A stretch of DNA of 64,000 nucleotides from Betaproteobacteria bacterium (GTDB lineage: Bacteria > Pseudomonadota > Gammaproteobacteria > Burkholderiales > Usitatibacteraceae), in NCBI GenBank assembly GCA_016720925.1, contig JADKJR010000006.1:124001-188000 (forward strand). The letters run 5' to 3'. This document shows, piece after piece, positions 54,204 through 62,534 of the stretch (the first letter of the stretch is position 1; each line of letters opens with the position of its first letter). The position numbers and the translations under genes are program-made. The notes below the pieces were generated by a model. It saw only the letters and a list, made by a program, of their open reading frames with translations. It did no database searches and was not told the DNA's origin.

Positions 54204-55753
54204 TCACCGAACGTTGATAGTAAAGTTGCCTACACCGAGTGAAGGGCCACCCGCCTTCTGAAATACGGACTTCAACTCTGCCAGGGATTGCACCGGCGTT
54301 GGGACATCAATATCGCCGCCGCCAATTGCCGGTAATACACTTTCGTAGACATCCTTGCCGGCACCGAAACACACAATGTGCTCTGGTACACCTTTGGTAT
54401 TCACGTCAATGTTGAACTGTTTTCCATTCGGGAGTTGCACGCCTTTTTCGCGCTGACCAGAGCATCCTTTGTGAAGCGATTCGGAAAAAACCGGGCAATC
54501 TTCTGGTTTTCGTCCTGCATGAAGCAGTAGACGTAGGCATCCCGGCTGGGCGTTACCTTGACGGTCAATCGCTCACCCTTGCGGAACTGGTTACCACCTT
54601 TGGTGGACGTAACGGAAACGGAAATGGGTCCGGCCGATTCGTCGGGAATTGGGATGGGTGCGGCTGGAGACTGGTAAGAAGCAAGTTTTTCCCTGGCTTT
54701 GGGCGCGATGTCGTAGTGATTGGCATCAAGATAGGCGGTAAAGAAGGCGAGATCGACGACGGCTGTTTTTCCAAGTCCAAGCGCGTCACGATAGGCAGTA
54801 ATCGCGGCAATCAACGCTGCGTCGTTCTGGCCGTTGATCTCGCCGGCATAGAGGCCGCGAATGCGCATCTGTTGTTGCCAGAATGAAACGATCTCGCCGT
54901 CACTGTACATGCCGGAATACCAGTCGCTGATTTCATTCTTGACCGATTCCGCCTGACTCGTGCCACCCAGGCAAATCCAATAGGGAGTCTTGGTCAGCTT
55001 TCCAAACAACTCCACCGAGGCGAGCTCAACGAGATTCCGCAATGCCTGCGAGGTGCCTTCCGATCTTGACAGGTTGGACTGATAATTGATGCCAAATTTC
55101 TTGTATTCGGCTTCAGCTTCGAGGCCACTGCCGGCCCGGATAATAGCGACCGAATTGCTTGACGTTACACCCGAAACGATCGACAAATCCTCTGTGCGCA
55201 TCATTGTCAGGTCGAGGCCGAGGATAGTGGTCGCTGCTGTTGCCGCGCGACCAAATCCCACTCCTGCCAGCGCGATCCCGCCGCCCTCAGTTTTCTTGGC
55301 GACGTTTTCATCCAACTGAGTGACTGAACCGCGGATTCCGTATTGTGGAACCAGCTTGAACATATTCTTCTTTTCAGCTTCCTTCATGAAGCCAATAAGG
55401 TTACTCGAATCCGAACCATAGGCGATGAGTCGAACCGCCTTGCTGCGGCGGGTCATTTCGGATACTGACGAGATCAACATATCCTTGGTGCCGGCGCTGA
55501 CTTTCTTGGTCTGATCCGACAAGTCCTCGGTAATGATCACCAAATCACGCACGCCATACATCAGGAACATGTTGTCCATGCAGCGAAGCCCCGACGAGAA
55601 ATTGGTAATCGTTCGGATAGGCGCGGCCTCCGGCCCTTTACGCAACCCCGCAGTCGCTTCGGTAGCCTCTTTGCGCACGGAGTTTTCTGTCGTGACGCAT
55701 GCGGACAATACAAGCGCCATTCCCCAAACCAGCATTTTCGCTTTGCGAACCAT
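54204..55753 (-). CDS. CsgG-like outer-membrane lipoprotein with DUF4384-like end (frameshifted)
   Basis: The frame from 55753 has a lipobox LSAC (Cys19), a CsgG/HfaB-like part (about 40-260, ending RNLVELASVELFGKL), a peptidoglycan-binding-like helical part (about 290-350), and a DUF4384-type domain (GERLTVKVTPSRDAYVYCFM). Just after KDALVSAKK it meets a run of five A and a G (54444-54448). The original frame then ends at 54401, while the -1 frame continues as GVQLPNGKQFNIDV to 54204, the expected end of DUF4384. One A is missing, or a -1 slip occurs there. It may be the secretion pore for the repeat proteins. Confidence 0.72.
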
Positions 55754-55812
55754 AGTTGGACTCTTCGGTAGATTTCGAAAATTAGGAAAACTTCAAATTC
55801 CGGATATGTCGA

Positions 55813-56151
55813 TTACTTGCAGTTCGCCATATTGATAACAGGGCCAGTCACAATCGTGGTGGATTGTTTGCCGAACATATCCTTGATGCCGCTATTGGAT
55901 TTCTTGTCGTTGCTGTTTATGTTAACGCTACCGCAATCACCTTTTGCGCCTGGGGGAGCCTTGCCCTGCGCCAAAGCCGCGTTTTGCGCAACCGCTTGCT
56001 TGGTTTTTTCTTTTCCAATCTTTGCCACCAGATCAGCGTCCAGATCCATGGGTTCGGCGTTAACAGCCGGGGGAGGGGCCGCGAAGGAGTTGGCCGCCGC
56101 AAGAAACAATGCCGTGACGATTCCGGCAATTCGGATGTCAGTCGTTTTCAT
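55813..56151 (-). CDS. Small secreted protein of unknown function
   Basis: A 112-residue protein with a signal peptide (ends NSFA-APPPAV), a charged helical middle (DLDADLVAKIGKEKTKQAVAQ) and a C-terminal part with two cysteines (GDCGSVNINS and NMANCK at the very end). No family was recognised. It lies between the small repeat protein and the CsgG-like gene in the same direction, so it is probably part of that operon. The Asn/Ser-rich end could cap or chaperone the repeat proteins; this is a guess from position. Confidence 0.62.
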   Translation of the reverse strand: MKTTDIRIAGIVTALFLAAANSFAAPPPAVNAEPMDLDADLVAKIGKEKTKQAVAQNAALAQGKAPPGAKGDCGSVNINSNDKKSNSGIKDMFGKQSTTIVTGPVINMANCK

Positions 56152-56245
56152 TCCACACCTCCATTAACTCAGAACTACATGTGCAACGAGGCACGGAGGA
56201 TGGTCCTCGGTGCCTCGGTTGCGGATCAAAACTGAAACTTTCTGC

Positions 56246-56875
56246 TTAGTTGGCGTTGCCGACGTTAGCCTTCTGGGTGTTCAACAGGCCGGACTGGCTC
56301 TGGCTCATACCTTTAACCGTCACGTCAGACTTGCTGCTGTTTGATGCGTTACCGATTTTCGCTTCTTGCGTATTCAGCAGGCCGGATTGGCTTTGGTTGA
56401 TGTTTGTGGCATTCACTTTCGACTGGCCCTTGTTGGACGCATTGCCAATTTCCAGTTTCTGCGTGTTCAGAAGGCCGGATTGGTTCTGGTTGATGTTTTT
56501 AGCCGTAACGTTGGACTTGCCGCCGCTCGATGCATTGCCAATTTTCGCCGACTGCGTATTCAGGAGGCCAGACTGGCTTTGACGGATATTCGTCGCGTTC
56601 ACTTTCGACTCACCCTTACCGGAGGCGTTGCCGATTTCCATCTTTTGCGTGTTCAGCAGGCCGGATTGACTCTGGCTCGCGCCCTTCACGGTCACGTTTG
56701 ATTTGCCGCCGCTCGAGGCATTGCCCAAATCCATTTGCTGCGTATTCAGCAGGCCGCTCTGGTTTTGGTTAAGGTCCGATGCGTTGACTTTCGAGGTTGC
56801 ACCGCTTTGTGCAAATGCGGCGCTTGAAAACACTGCAGAGATGGCAACTACGATAAGTTTGGTTTTCAGATTCAT
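56246..56875 (-). CDS. Secreted repeat protein, curlin-like (small)
   Basis: A 209-residue secreted protein. The signal peptide (MNLKTKLIVVAISAVFSSAAFA) is followed by six units of about 30 residues with the core Q-S-Q-S-G-L-L-N-T-Q-x-x-x-I-G-N-A-S. The units alternate between a type ending in K-S-N/D-V-T and a type ending in S-K-V-N-A. It is clearly related to the large repeat protein at 52165. The ATG at 56875 follows AAGGAA; an in-frame ATG at 56881 is also near. First gene of the minus-strand operon. The pair could be a major and a minor fibre subunit, as with CsgA and CsgB. Confidence 0.75.
   Translation of the reverse strand: MNLKTKLIVVAISAVFSSAAFAQSGATSKVNASDLNQNQSGLLNTQQMDLGNASSGGKSNVTVKGASQSQSGLLNTQKMEIGNASGKGESKVNATNIRQSQSGLLNTQSAKIGNASSGGKSNVTAKNINQNQSGLLNTQKLEIGNASNKGQSKVNATNINQSQSGLLNTQEAKIGNASNSSKSDVTVKGMSQSQSGLLNTQKANVGNAN
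56249..56779 (-). repeat. Tandem coding repeats (six units of about 90 bp)
   Basis: The DNA behind the six units of the small repeat protein. The two alternating unit types give a higher-order period of about 180 bp. Confidence 0.85.
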
Positions 56876-57384
56876 GATCATTTCCTTTATTTTAGCAATG
56901 AGAAAAAAGAGGTTATACCCACAGCATCCACGTTTCACCGTGTCCCAACTGCCTCTAGGTTGCGGCTTAAGGTAAAATCGTTCAAACTTTTTTTGAGTTT
57001 CCCTTTATTATTGTTGGTAAGCATATTGGTGAGCGGACTGGGAATCAAACTGCACCGCGACCAAAGGCGTTTCAAAAAAGACACCACAGACGCAGGCACG
57101 CACAGCATTTGGCACTTAGTAACAGCTTCATACCTAATTGGCAACGGTATATTACACTAAACCCTCGAAATCCAGAGTATTTGGCCAATCACGAAATGTT
57201 GCACTTGCAAGATACCAAACGTACTCCCAGCGGCGGCGGTTGACTTGTGGCAGACGGGGCTTCAAATGCACATAACGGGCCAGGGGGCGCCATGCGATGG
57301 CTGGCGAATCAACGGAATGAACGATTCGCGCGACTTATGCAACTAAAAGACAGATAACTTTTATCTAATCCAGAGGAGAATTTC
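56876..57384. other. Divergent promoter region of the repeat-protein operon and the OmpA-like gene
   Basis: About 510 bp without a convincing gene, of lower GC than the surrounding DNA. On the minus strand a TATAAC (56913-56918) lies about 40 bp before the small repeat gene and could be a -10 box; no clear -35 was found. The region should hold the control sites of the operon. Confidence 0.55.
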
Positions 57385-57988
57385 ATGCGCGCCACCGTAT
57401 TTCCCCGTAATGTGACTTTGGCCATCGCTCTTTGCTGTCGGTACGTTTGCTTTTGTCGCCAGTTCCCACGCCCAGGAAACAAAATCCCTGCGTGGCAAAC
57501 CCAGCAAAGAACAAATTCTGGAGGCATTGAGTCCAAAAGCGTCGGCAGGCAGTTCTGGATTCAAGACCCGCGGCCTTTCCCTTGGCAGCAGTTCCGCGCA
57601 GCCAGTCGCGGCAGACGCTCCGGTCGCCAATGCGAAGCCGGAAGCGCGCGCATTGGATCTGGAAGTGCGATTCGAGGTGAACTCCGATCAACTGACCGAA
57701 GATGGCAAGGAAGTTCTGGATCAATTGGGTGCGGCGCTCAAATCCGATGCGCTGGCCGACGCCAAGTCCATCATGCTCGAAGGGCACGCAGACAAGAGCG
57801 GAAATCCGGCATATAACCAGCTGCTCTCTGTGCGCCGCGCGCATTCGGTCAAGAACTATCTCGCTGCAAAACAGCAGATCCCCGCCAAGAAGCTTCGGGC
57901 TTCGGGCAAGGGCTCCAGCGAGCCGGTTGATCCGAAAAATCCTGAAGATCCCATCAATCGCCGCGTTCGGGTAATCGTCAACAGCTAG
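57385..57988 (+). CDS. OmpA-family protein (frameshift in signal peptide)
   Basis: The C-terminal OmpA peptidoglycan-binding domain is complete (VRFEVNSDQLTEDGKEVLDQ, LEGHADKSGNPAYNQLLSVRRA and NRRVRVIVNS). The ATG at 57385 has an excellent GAGGAG site and starts a signal peptide (MRATVFPRNVTLAIAL), but its second half (AVGTFAFVASSHAQETKS) is in another frame. Dropping one T from the TTT at 57431-57433 joins them into one protein of about 200 residues. Either an assembly error or a disabled gene. The next start in the domain frame is a TTG at 57527, without a signal peptide. Confidence 0.75.
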
Positions 57989-58093
57989 GCAGGTCAGTCG
58001 GGGGCGTAACTTTCACCGTTGCGGAGCAAGGCGCGCCCCCGAAGGCAGTATCGCTTTCCGGCGAACTGCGTGGCATCGAGGAGCGATGTGCAA

Positions 58094-59272
58094 ATGATGA
58101 GTTTTGTACTGCGCCAGGTATCGCTGCCCGCAATCGTGTGCGGCTTGCTTTGCGGTAACGCGGCTATTGGTCAAATCGTACCGCCGACACCGATCCTCCC
58201 TCATGTTGGCGTCACGCCGCAATCGGCGCCGGTCGAAAAGCCGGCGGATAAACCATCGCGCTCCATGTTTGATGCGCCGTTGGGCGTCGCGGGACAGGCA
58301 ATGGAATCGCTCAAACGGTCGATCGCACCAATAATTGAGCCATCGAGCAAAGACGACCGGGCGCCTGGCGAGGCATCCACTCAAGCGGAAAAAGAGACTC
58401 AATCTGACAGATCGCCTCACGCTGACATCAAGGATGACGGCCGTTTATTTCCAACACTCAAACGCCTCCGCAAGAATGAAATTCTTACGGCCGTAACCGG
58501 GACTTTCACCGCCTATGTCCTGCAGGGCGATGAGCGAACGATTGTGATCGACTTTCCGTCTCCGCTCGCGCAAGCGCAAATGCTTGGCCGCGTGATCCTT
58601 TTTGTTGAGCGCAACGGAACACCCAAGACAAGAATCATGACGGTCCCAGAGGTCAAGAAATGGCTGGCACAAAACACACTGCGTCTGGAAGCCATCACGA
58701 TGGGCAATAACATTCGATCGGGTGAACTGGCGCGTTTTTTCAATACGGCACGCCTGCAGAATGAGCCCTTGACGGTCGACGAAAAGCGCCTTTATGACTG
58801 GCTCTTGCAGGTGAAATTGTTCTACGAGGAAAGCAACGGTGTTTCGATCTCGTCACCAGAGGTTATTCTAATCAGCGTGCCGCAGGTATTCACCGCCGAA
58901 AATTGCGCCGAGTGCAGTATTTCCTTCGCGCAGCGCGAGGTTGCGTTGAAGCACGAACTGTCACACGCACGGTTCGTTACCGATACGGCATATCAATCCT
59001 ACGTTTTGTGGTTTTGGTCTCAGGTCATGCCGCCCGCTGTCCGGAAGAAATTCACCCAGTTCCTGCTTGAACGCGGCTATGACCCCAACAACCGCGAGCT
59101 GCTGGCCAATGAGATGCAAGCGTTCCTGATGCATACCTCCGATCCGGCCATGTTTCGTGCGGCGCACATTGGCATGACGGTGCCGGAGCTGGAAAATCTG
59201 CGATTGCAATTCCAGGCGGGGCTATTCCCAAGCGCGCCAGCCATGGCTGAGAATTCGTATCGGCTGGAGTAG
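58094..59272 (+). CDS. Secreted protein with HExxH zinc-protease-like motif
   Basis: A 392-residue protein with a signal peptide (ends AIG-QIV), a Pro/Ser-rich linker to about 120, and a folded part of about 270 residues. It contains KHELSHARF (His287-Glu288-His291), a HExxH motif, and ANEMQAFLMHTS (Glu340) about 50 residues later as a possible third ligand, the pattern of gluzincin-type metallopeptidases. CAEC (271-274) lies just before. No named family was recognised. ATG 58094 follows GAGGAG. Its place beside the OmpA-like gene and the fibre operon suggests processing or turnover of envelope proteins. Confidence 0.72.
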   Translation: MMSFVLRQVSLPAIVCGLLCGNAAIGQIVPPTPILPHVGVTPQSAPVEKPADKPSRSMFDAPLGVAGQAMESLKRSIAPIIEPSSKDDRAPGEASTQAEKETQSDRSPHADIKDDGRLFPTLKRLRKNEILTAVTGTFTAYVLQGDERTIVIDFPSPLAQAQMLGRVILFVERNGTPKTRIMTVPEVKKWLAQNTLRLEAITMGNNIRSGELARFFNTARLQNEPLTVDEKRLYDWLLQVKLFYEESNGVSISSPEVILISVPQVFTAENCAECSISFAQREVALKHELSHARFVTDTAYQSYVLWFWSQVMPPAVRKKFTQFLLERGYDPNNRELLANEMQAFLMHTSDPAMFRAAHIGMTVPELENLRLQFQAGLFPSAPAMAENSYRLE

Positions 59273-59423
59273 TCGAAAGGGTTTCCGTAGCCGTCAATAC
59301 TTCGCGACGGTCGGAAATACTGCCAGCAATCCGCAGGGGTCCGCAGAACATTGCCAATCTACCGAGCGCAATTCCGCTCATGTGGCTGCGATTTGCTTGC
59401 ATGACGCTTTCGCCTGGCACAGA

Positions 59424-59495
59424 AACAAACTCCTGCATTGGCGCGGCTTTCGGGTCGAAATGCCGTGAAAAGCCGCACCAACGCTGGAGTTTGTG
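59424..59495. repeat. Dispersed inverted repeat, copy 6
   Basis: Arms ACAAACTCCTGCATTGGCGC and CGCACCAACGCTGGAGTTTG enclose a loop with GGCTTT/AAAGCC at its base. It lies between the HExxH gene and the thiolase. The rest of 59273-59653 is without a visible gene. Confidence 0.75.
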
Positions 59496-59653
59496 TTTTT
59501 ATTGGGCGGTCACGTCCCCGGTAGTTTCGCGGTAACGCTGGACTGTTCTGCATGCGGTGCGCGACGCCCCGCATTGACCTGGCGTAAAGTGGCGGTTGGG
59601 CCGATGGCGTCAAATTTCACGCGTTGGCAAGTTAAACCCCAAGGAGATAGAAC

Positions 59654-60838
59654 ATGAGCAAACGTGATGTGGTGGTTCTGGGCGCGGCGCGATCGGCGAT
59701 TGGCACCTTTGGTGGTGCGCTGGCCGACATCGAGCCTGCCGAATTGGCCGGAACGGTGATGAAGGAAGCGGTCAAGCGCTCGGGCGTCGATCCGAACGCC
59801 ATCAATTACGTGACCGTCGGTAACACCATTCCCACCGAGAGCCGCTTCGCCTACGTGGCGCGGGTGGCGTCGATCCAGGCAGGACTGCCCATGGATTCGG
59901 TGGCGATGTCGGTGAATCGCCTCTGCTCATCGGGGCTGCAGGCTATCGTGACGACAGCGCAGAACATCCTGCTGGGCGATTGCGATTACGGCGTCGGCGG
60001 CGGCGTGGAGGTGATGAGCCGCGGCGGCTATCTCTCGACCGCCATGCGCAGCGGCGCGCGCATGGGCGACACCAAGTTGATCGACATGATGGTTGCCACC
60101 TTGACCGATCCGTTCGGCGTAGGCCACATGGGCATTACGGCTGAAAATCTGGTCACAAAGTGGGCGATCACGCGCGAGGATCAGGACGCCCTCGCGGTGG
60201 AATCGCACCGTCGCGCGGCGGCGGCGATCGCCGACGGACGTTTCAAATCGCAGATTGTGCCGATCGTCAAGCAAACGAAGAAAGGTGAAGTGATCTTTGA
60301 TACTGACGAGCACGTGCGGCCCACGACCACGATGGAAACGCTGGCGAAGATGAAACCGGCGTTCAAGAAGGATGGCTCGGTGACCGCCGGCAACGCCTCG
60401 GGCGTCAACGATGGTGCCGCCTTCTTTGTGCTGGCGGACGCGGCAGTGGCGGCAGCCGCCGGCCACAAGCCGATGGCGCGGCTGGTGTCGTACGCCGTCG
60501 CCGGCGTGCCGAATGAGGTCATGGGTGAAGGCCCGATCCCCGCCAGCAGGATGGCGTTGAAAAAGGGCGGCCTGACGCTCGACCAGATGGACGTGATCGA
60601 GAGCAATGAAGCCTTTGCAGCGCAGGCCATCGCGGTGGCGCGCGCCCTCGAACTTGACATGAAGAAGACCAATCCGAACGGCGGCGCGATCGCGCTGGGT
60701 CACCCGATCGGCTGTTCCGGTGCGTTCCTTGCAACGAAGGCAATATATGAACTGCACCGCGTAGGTGGTCGTTATGCGCTGGTAACAATGTGCATCGGTG
60801 GCGGGCAGGGCATCGCGGCGGTATTTGAGCGGCTCTGA
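59654..60838 (+). CDS. Acetyl-CoA acyltransferase (thiolase), BktB-like
   Basis: A 394-residue thiolase that forms or cleaves 3-ketoacyl-CoA. The nucleophile cysteine is in NRLCSSGLQAI (near residue 91), the catalytic histidine in GHPIGCSGA (near 352) and the second cysteine in TMCIGGGQG (near 382). The overall sequence, including TFGGALADIEPAELAG and FDTDEHVRPTTT, is close to Cupriavidus BktB, which handles C4-C6 ketoacyl-CoA in PHA synthesis. It stands alone, with no phaC/phaB or fatty-acid oxidation partner nearby. AAGGAG precedes the ATG. Confidence 0.9.
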   Translation: MSKRDVVVLGAARSAIGTFGGALADIEPAELAGTVMKEAVKRSGVDPNAINYVTVGNTIPTESRFAYVARVASIQAGLPMDSVAMSVNRLCSSGLQAIVTTAQNILLGDCDYGVGGGVEVMSRGGYLSTAMRSGARMGDTKLIDMMVATLTDPFGVGHMGITAENLVTKWAITREDQDALAVESHRRAAAAIADGRFKSQIVPIVKQTKKGEVIFDTDEHVRPTTTMETLAKMKPAFKKDGSVTAGNASGVNDGAAFFVLADAAVAAAAGHKPMARLVSYAVAGVPNEVMGEGPIPASRMALKKGGLTLDQMDVIESNEAFAAQAIAVARALELDMKKTNPNGGAIALGHPIGCSGAFLATKAIYELHRVGGRYALVTMCIGGGQGIAAVFERL

Positions 60839-60876
60839 CGTTTCACGCGCGCGCGGAATTTTTGCGGGCGCCCGAT

Positions 60877-60922
60877 CACGGGGTTTGATTCAATTTGTTT
60901 TCGACTTGAATCTGACCCCGTG
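60877..60922. repeat. Long intergenic palindrome after the thiolase
   Basis: Arms CACGGGGTTTGATTCAA and TTGAATCTGACCCCGTG pair almost fully (one mismatch region), with an 11-nt loop rich in T. It lies in the convergent gap between the thiolase and the DUF1428 gene and could terminate both. Sequence of this type is also a known dispersed motif in some proteobacteria; only one copy was seen here. Confidence 0.6.
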
Positions 60923-60934
60923 AATTTCAGGTCG

Positions 60935-61297
60935 TCAAAGCTCGACCATCGTCTTGAAGCCTCCCCAAAACATGCGCTTGCCGTCAAACGGCATGCTCTT
61001 CGGGTCCATCATTGCCGCCAGCCGCGGGTCTTTCATGACCTTGGCGTTGATGCTGTCGCGCTGCTTGCGCGTTTTGTAGACGATCCACGAAAACACCACC
61101 ACCTCATCGGCCTTGAGTTTCACGTTCTGCGGGAACGAAGTGACCTTGCCGGGCTTCACGTCATCGGCAACACATTCGCGGTATTCCAGCGCGCCGTGCT
61201 CGCGCCACACCTTGCCGGCCTTGCGCGCCATGCGGCGGTAGGCATCGAGCTTCGTCCTGGGAACCGGTACAACAAATCCGTCAACGTAGTGAGCCAT
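60935..61297 (-). CDS. DUF1428 family protein
   Basis: A 120-residue protein matching the DUF1428 (YbaA-like) dimeric alpha-beta barrel family: HYVDGFVVPVPRTKLDAYRRM at the N-terminus, VVVFSWIVYKTRKQRD in the middle and PFDGKRMFWGGFKTMVEL at the end. No catalytic residue is established for the family. A good AAGGAG site lies before the ATG. Cytosolic, function unknown. Confidence 0.88.
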   Translation of the reverse strand: MAHYVDGFVVPVPRTKLDAYRRMARKAGKVWREHGALEYRECVADDVKPGKVTSFPQNVKLKADEVVVFSWIVYKTRKQRDSINAKVMKDPRLAAMMDPKSMPFDGKRMFWGGFKTMVEL

Positions 61298-61421
61298 GTG
61301 GTATCTCCTTTGACTGGGGTGGTTGAAGGAACCTCAAGTATTGAGGTGGCTTGTTTGCGGATGATATCAATTTGAGACTGACCGGGTATTGACGCGGCAA
61401 ATCTTCAGGGAATTCGAATTC

Positions 61422-61991
61422 TTATTGCTTCCTGATAGTCGGACTGAGGAACGAAATCCGTAATTTGCCATTGACCACCTTGACCTCGCGCAGTGCCAGT
61501 TTCGCGAAGGCGCCGTAATTCGAGTCGCTCTTTAGCCGGTAAATCGGTGTCAGTTGAAGTATCAATCGCAAGGCCAGGGGCCAACGCGCCTTGACCATTT
61601 CGTCGAAATCCGGCGCGTTCCCGGTCATCTTGAATTCCGTAACCTTGATATCGTCCAGAAAAAATGTTCCGTCGTACTGAACATATCGGGGCTTCGCGGT
61701 GAATTCCACGGAGCCCGGCATTTGACGTTGCCCGAGTGTCGCGACGAACTTCGCGGAGAAACCCAGGCGATCCGAGCCTTCCTGCAAGGTGACAACGGGC
61801 TCCCTTAGCTCGAAGCAAGTCAGTTTTAGCAGGCACTTCTGCGCGGGAAAGCGTGCATCGAGTTTCGATTGCAATTCTGATTGCGTAAGGTCGAAAGAAA
61901 TATCCGGGCCGAAGGTGATGAGCGCCCACCATGCGGCGACCGCAATGGCGATAATCGACAGGCTTGCGTAAATGAGGCGTCGTTTCCACAT
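61422..61991 (-). CDS. DUF1439 family membrane-anchored protein
   Basis: A 189-residue protein with one N-terminal transmembrane or signal-anchor helix (about 7-27) and a mature part that follows the DUF1439 (YceB-like) pattern: FDLTQSELQSKLDARFP near its start, then a beta-rich lipid-binding-like fold. A lipobox is absent, so it is anchored by the helix. The periplasmic role is unknown; a hydrophobic ligand is possible. A two-cysteine segment (KCLLKLTCFEL) may form a disulfide. Confidence 0.78.
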   Translation of the reverse strand: MWKRRLIYASLSIIAIAVAAWWALITFGPDISFDLTQSELQSKLDARFPAQKCLLKLTCFELREPVVTLQEGSDRLGFSAKFVATLGQRQMPGSVEFTAKPRYVQYDGTFFLDDIKVTEFKMTGNAPDFDEMVKARWPLALRLILQLTPIYRLKSDSNYGAFAKLALREVKVVNGKLRISFLSPTIRKQ

Positions 61992-62021
61992 GATGTCAAC
62001 GATGCCTTATCTGGTCGGGTC

Positions 62022-62420
62022 TCACTTGGCCACGGCGGGTTTGCGTTTTGTCATCCCGGCAACGCGTTTGAAACCGATGGACTCATAAAATGGGACCATC
62101 GCTGGTGCGCAAGACAGGTAGGTGCCGTAAACGCCAAGTTGCTCTGTCATTTGTGTCAGCAGCGCCGTTCCGATACCTTGCTTGCGATAGGCTGCCCTGA
62201 CCTCGACTGCGGAAATATAGCCGCAAACTATGCCATCGCTCAAAGCTGCGACGTATCCGCAGATGATTGACGACTGTTCGTCGCGCGCCAGGATGACGGC
62301 AGCGCTTCCCTTAAGCATGGCAAGAAGCGTTCCCGGCGGCGGAGTGAAATCCCAATGTGCCAGAAAGCCATCGAGGTCGGCGTCGGATAGACCTTCCAGC
62401 GAAGTGGAGTAGGTGATCAT
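62022..62420 (-). CDS. GNAT-family N-acetyltransferase
   Basis: A 132-residue acetyltransferase. VCGYISAVEVRAAYRKQGIGTALLTQM is the acetyl-CoA motif (R-K-Q-G-I-G), and PAMVPFYESIGFKRV is the usual C-terminal motif. It starts at ATG 62420 and lies just upstream of the DUF1439 gene in the same direction (30 bp apart), so they may be co-transcribed. The substrate is unknown. Confidence 0.85.
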   Translation of the reverse strand: MITYSTSLEGLSDADLDGFLAHWDFTPPPGTLLAMLKGSAAVILARDEQSSIICGYVAALSDGIVCGYISAVEVRAAYRKQGIGTALLTQMTEQLGVYGTYLSCAPAMVPFYESIGFKRVAGMTKRKPAVAK

Positions 62421-62534
62421 TTGATTTCTGCGTTCAACTTTCTGGTGGTTCTCGCAAAGGGCGCGCTACAACGCGTTTCCTCTTGTTGCATCGCGGTGAC
62501 ACGGTCTACGTCGGCTGACTTAGTGGCGTGATTG

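Noticed and set aside
54204..54440. Separate small gene after the CsgG-like gene
   Set aside because: Its sequence is the missing end of the DUF4384-like domain and has no own start site; a frameshift in one gene explains it better.
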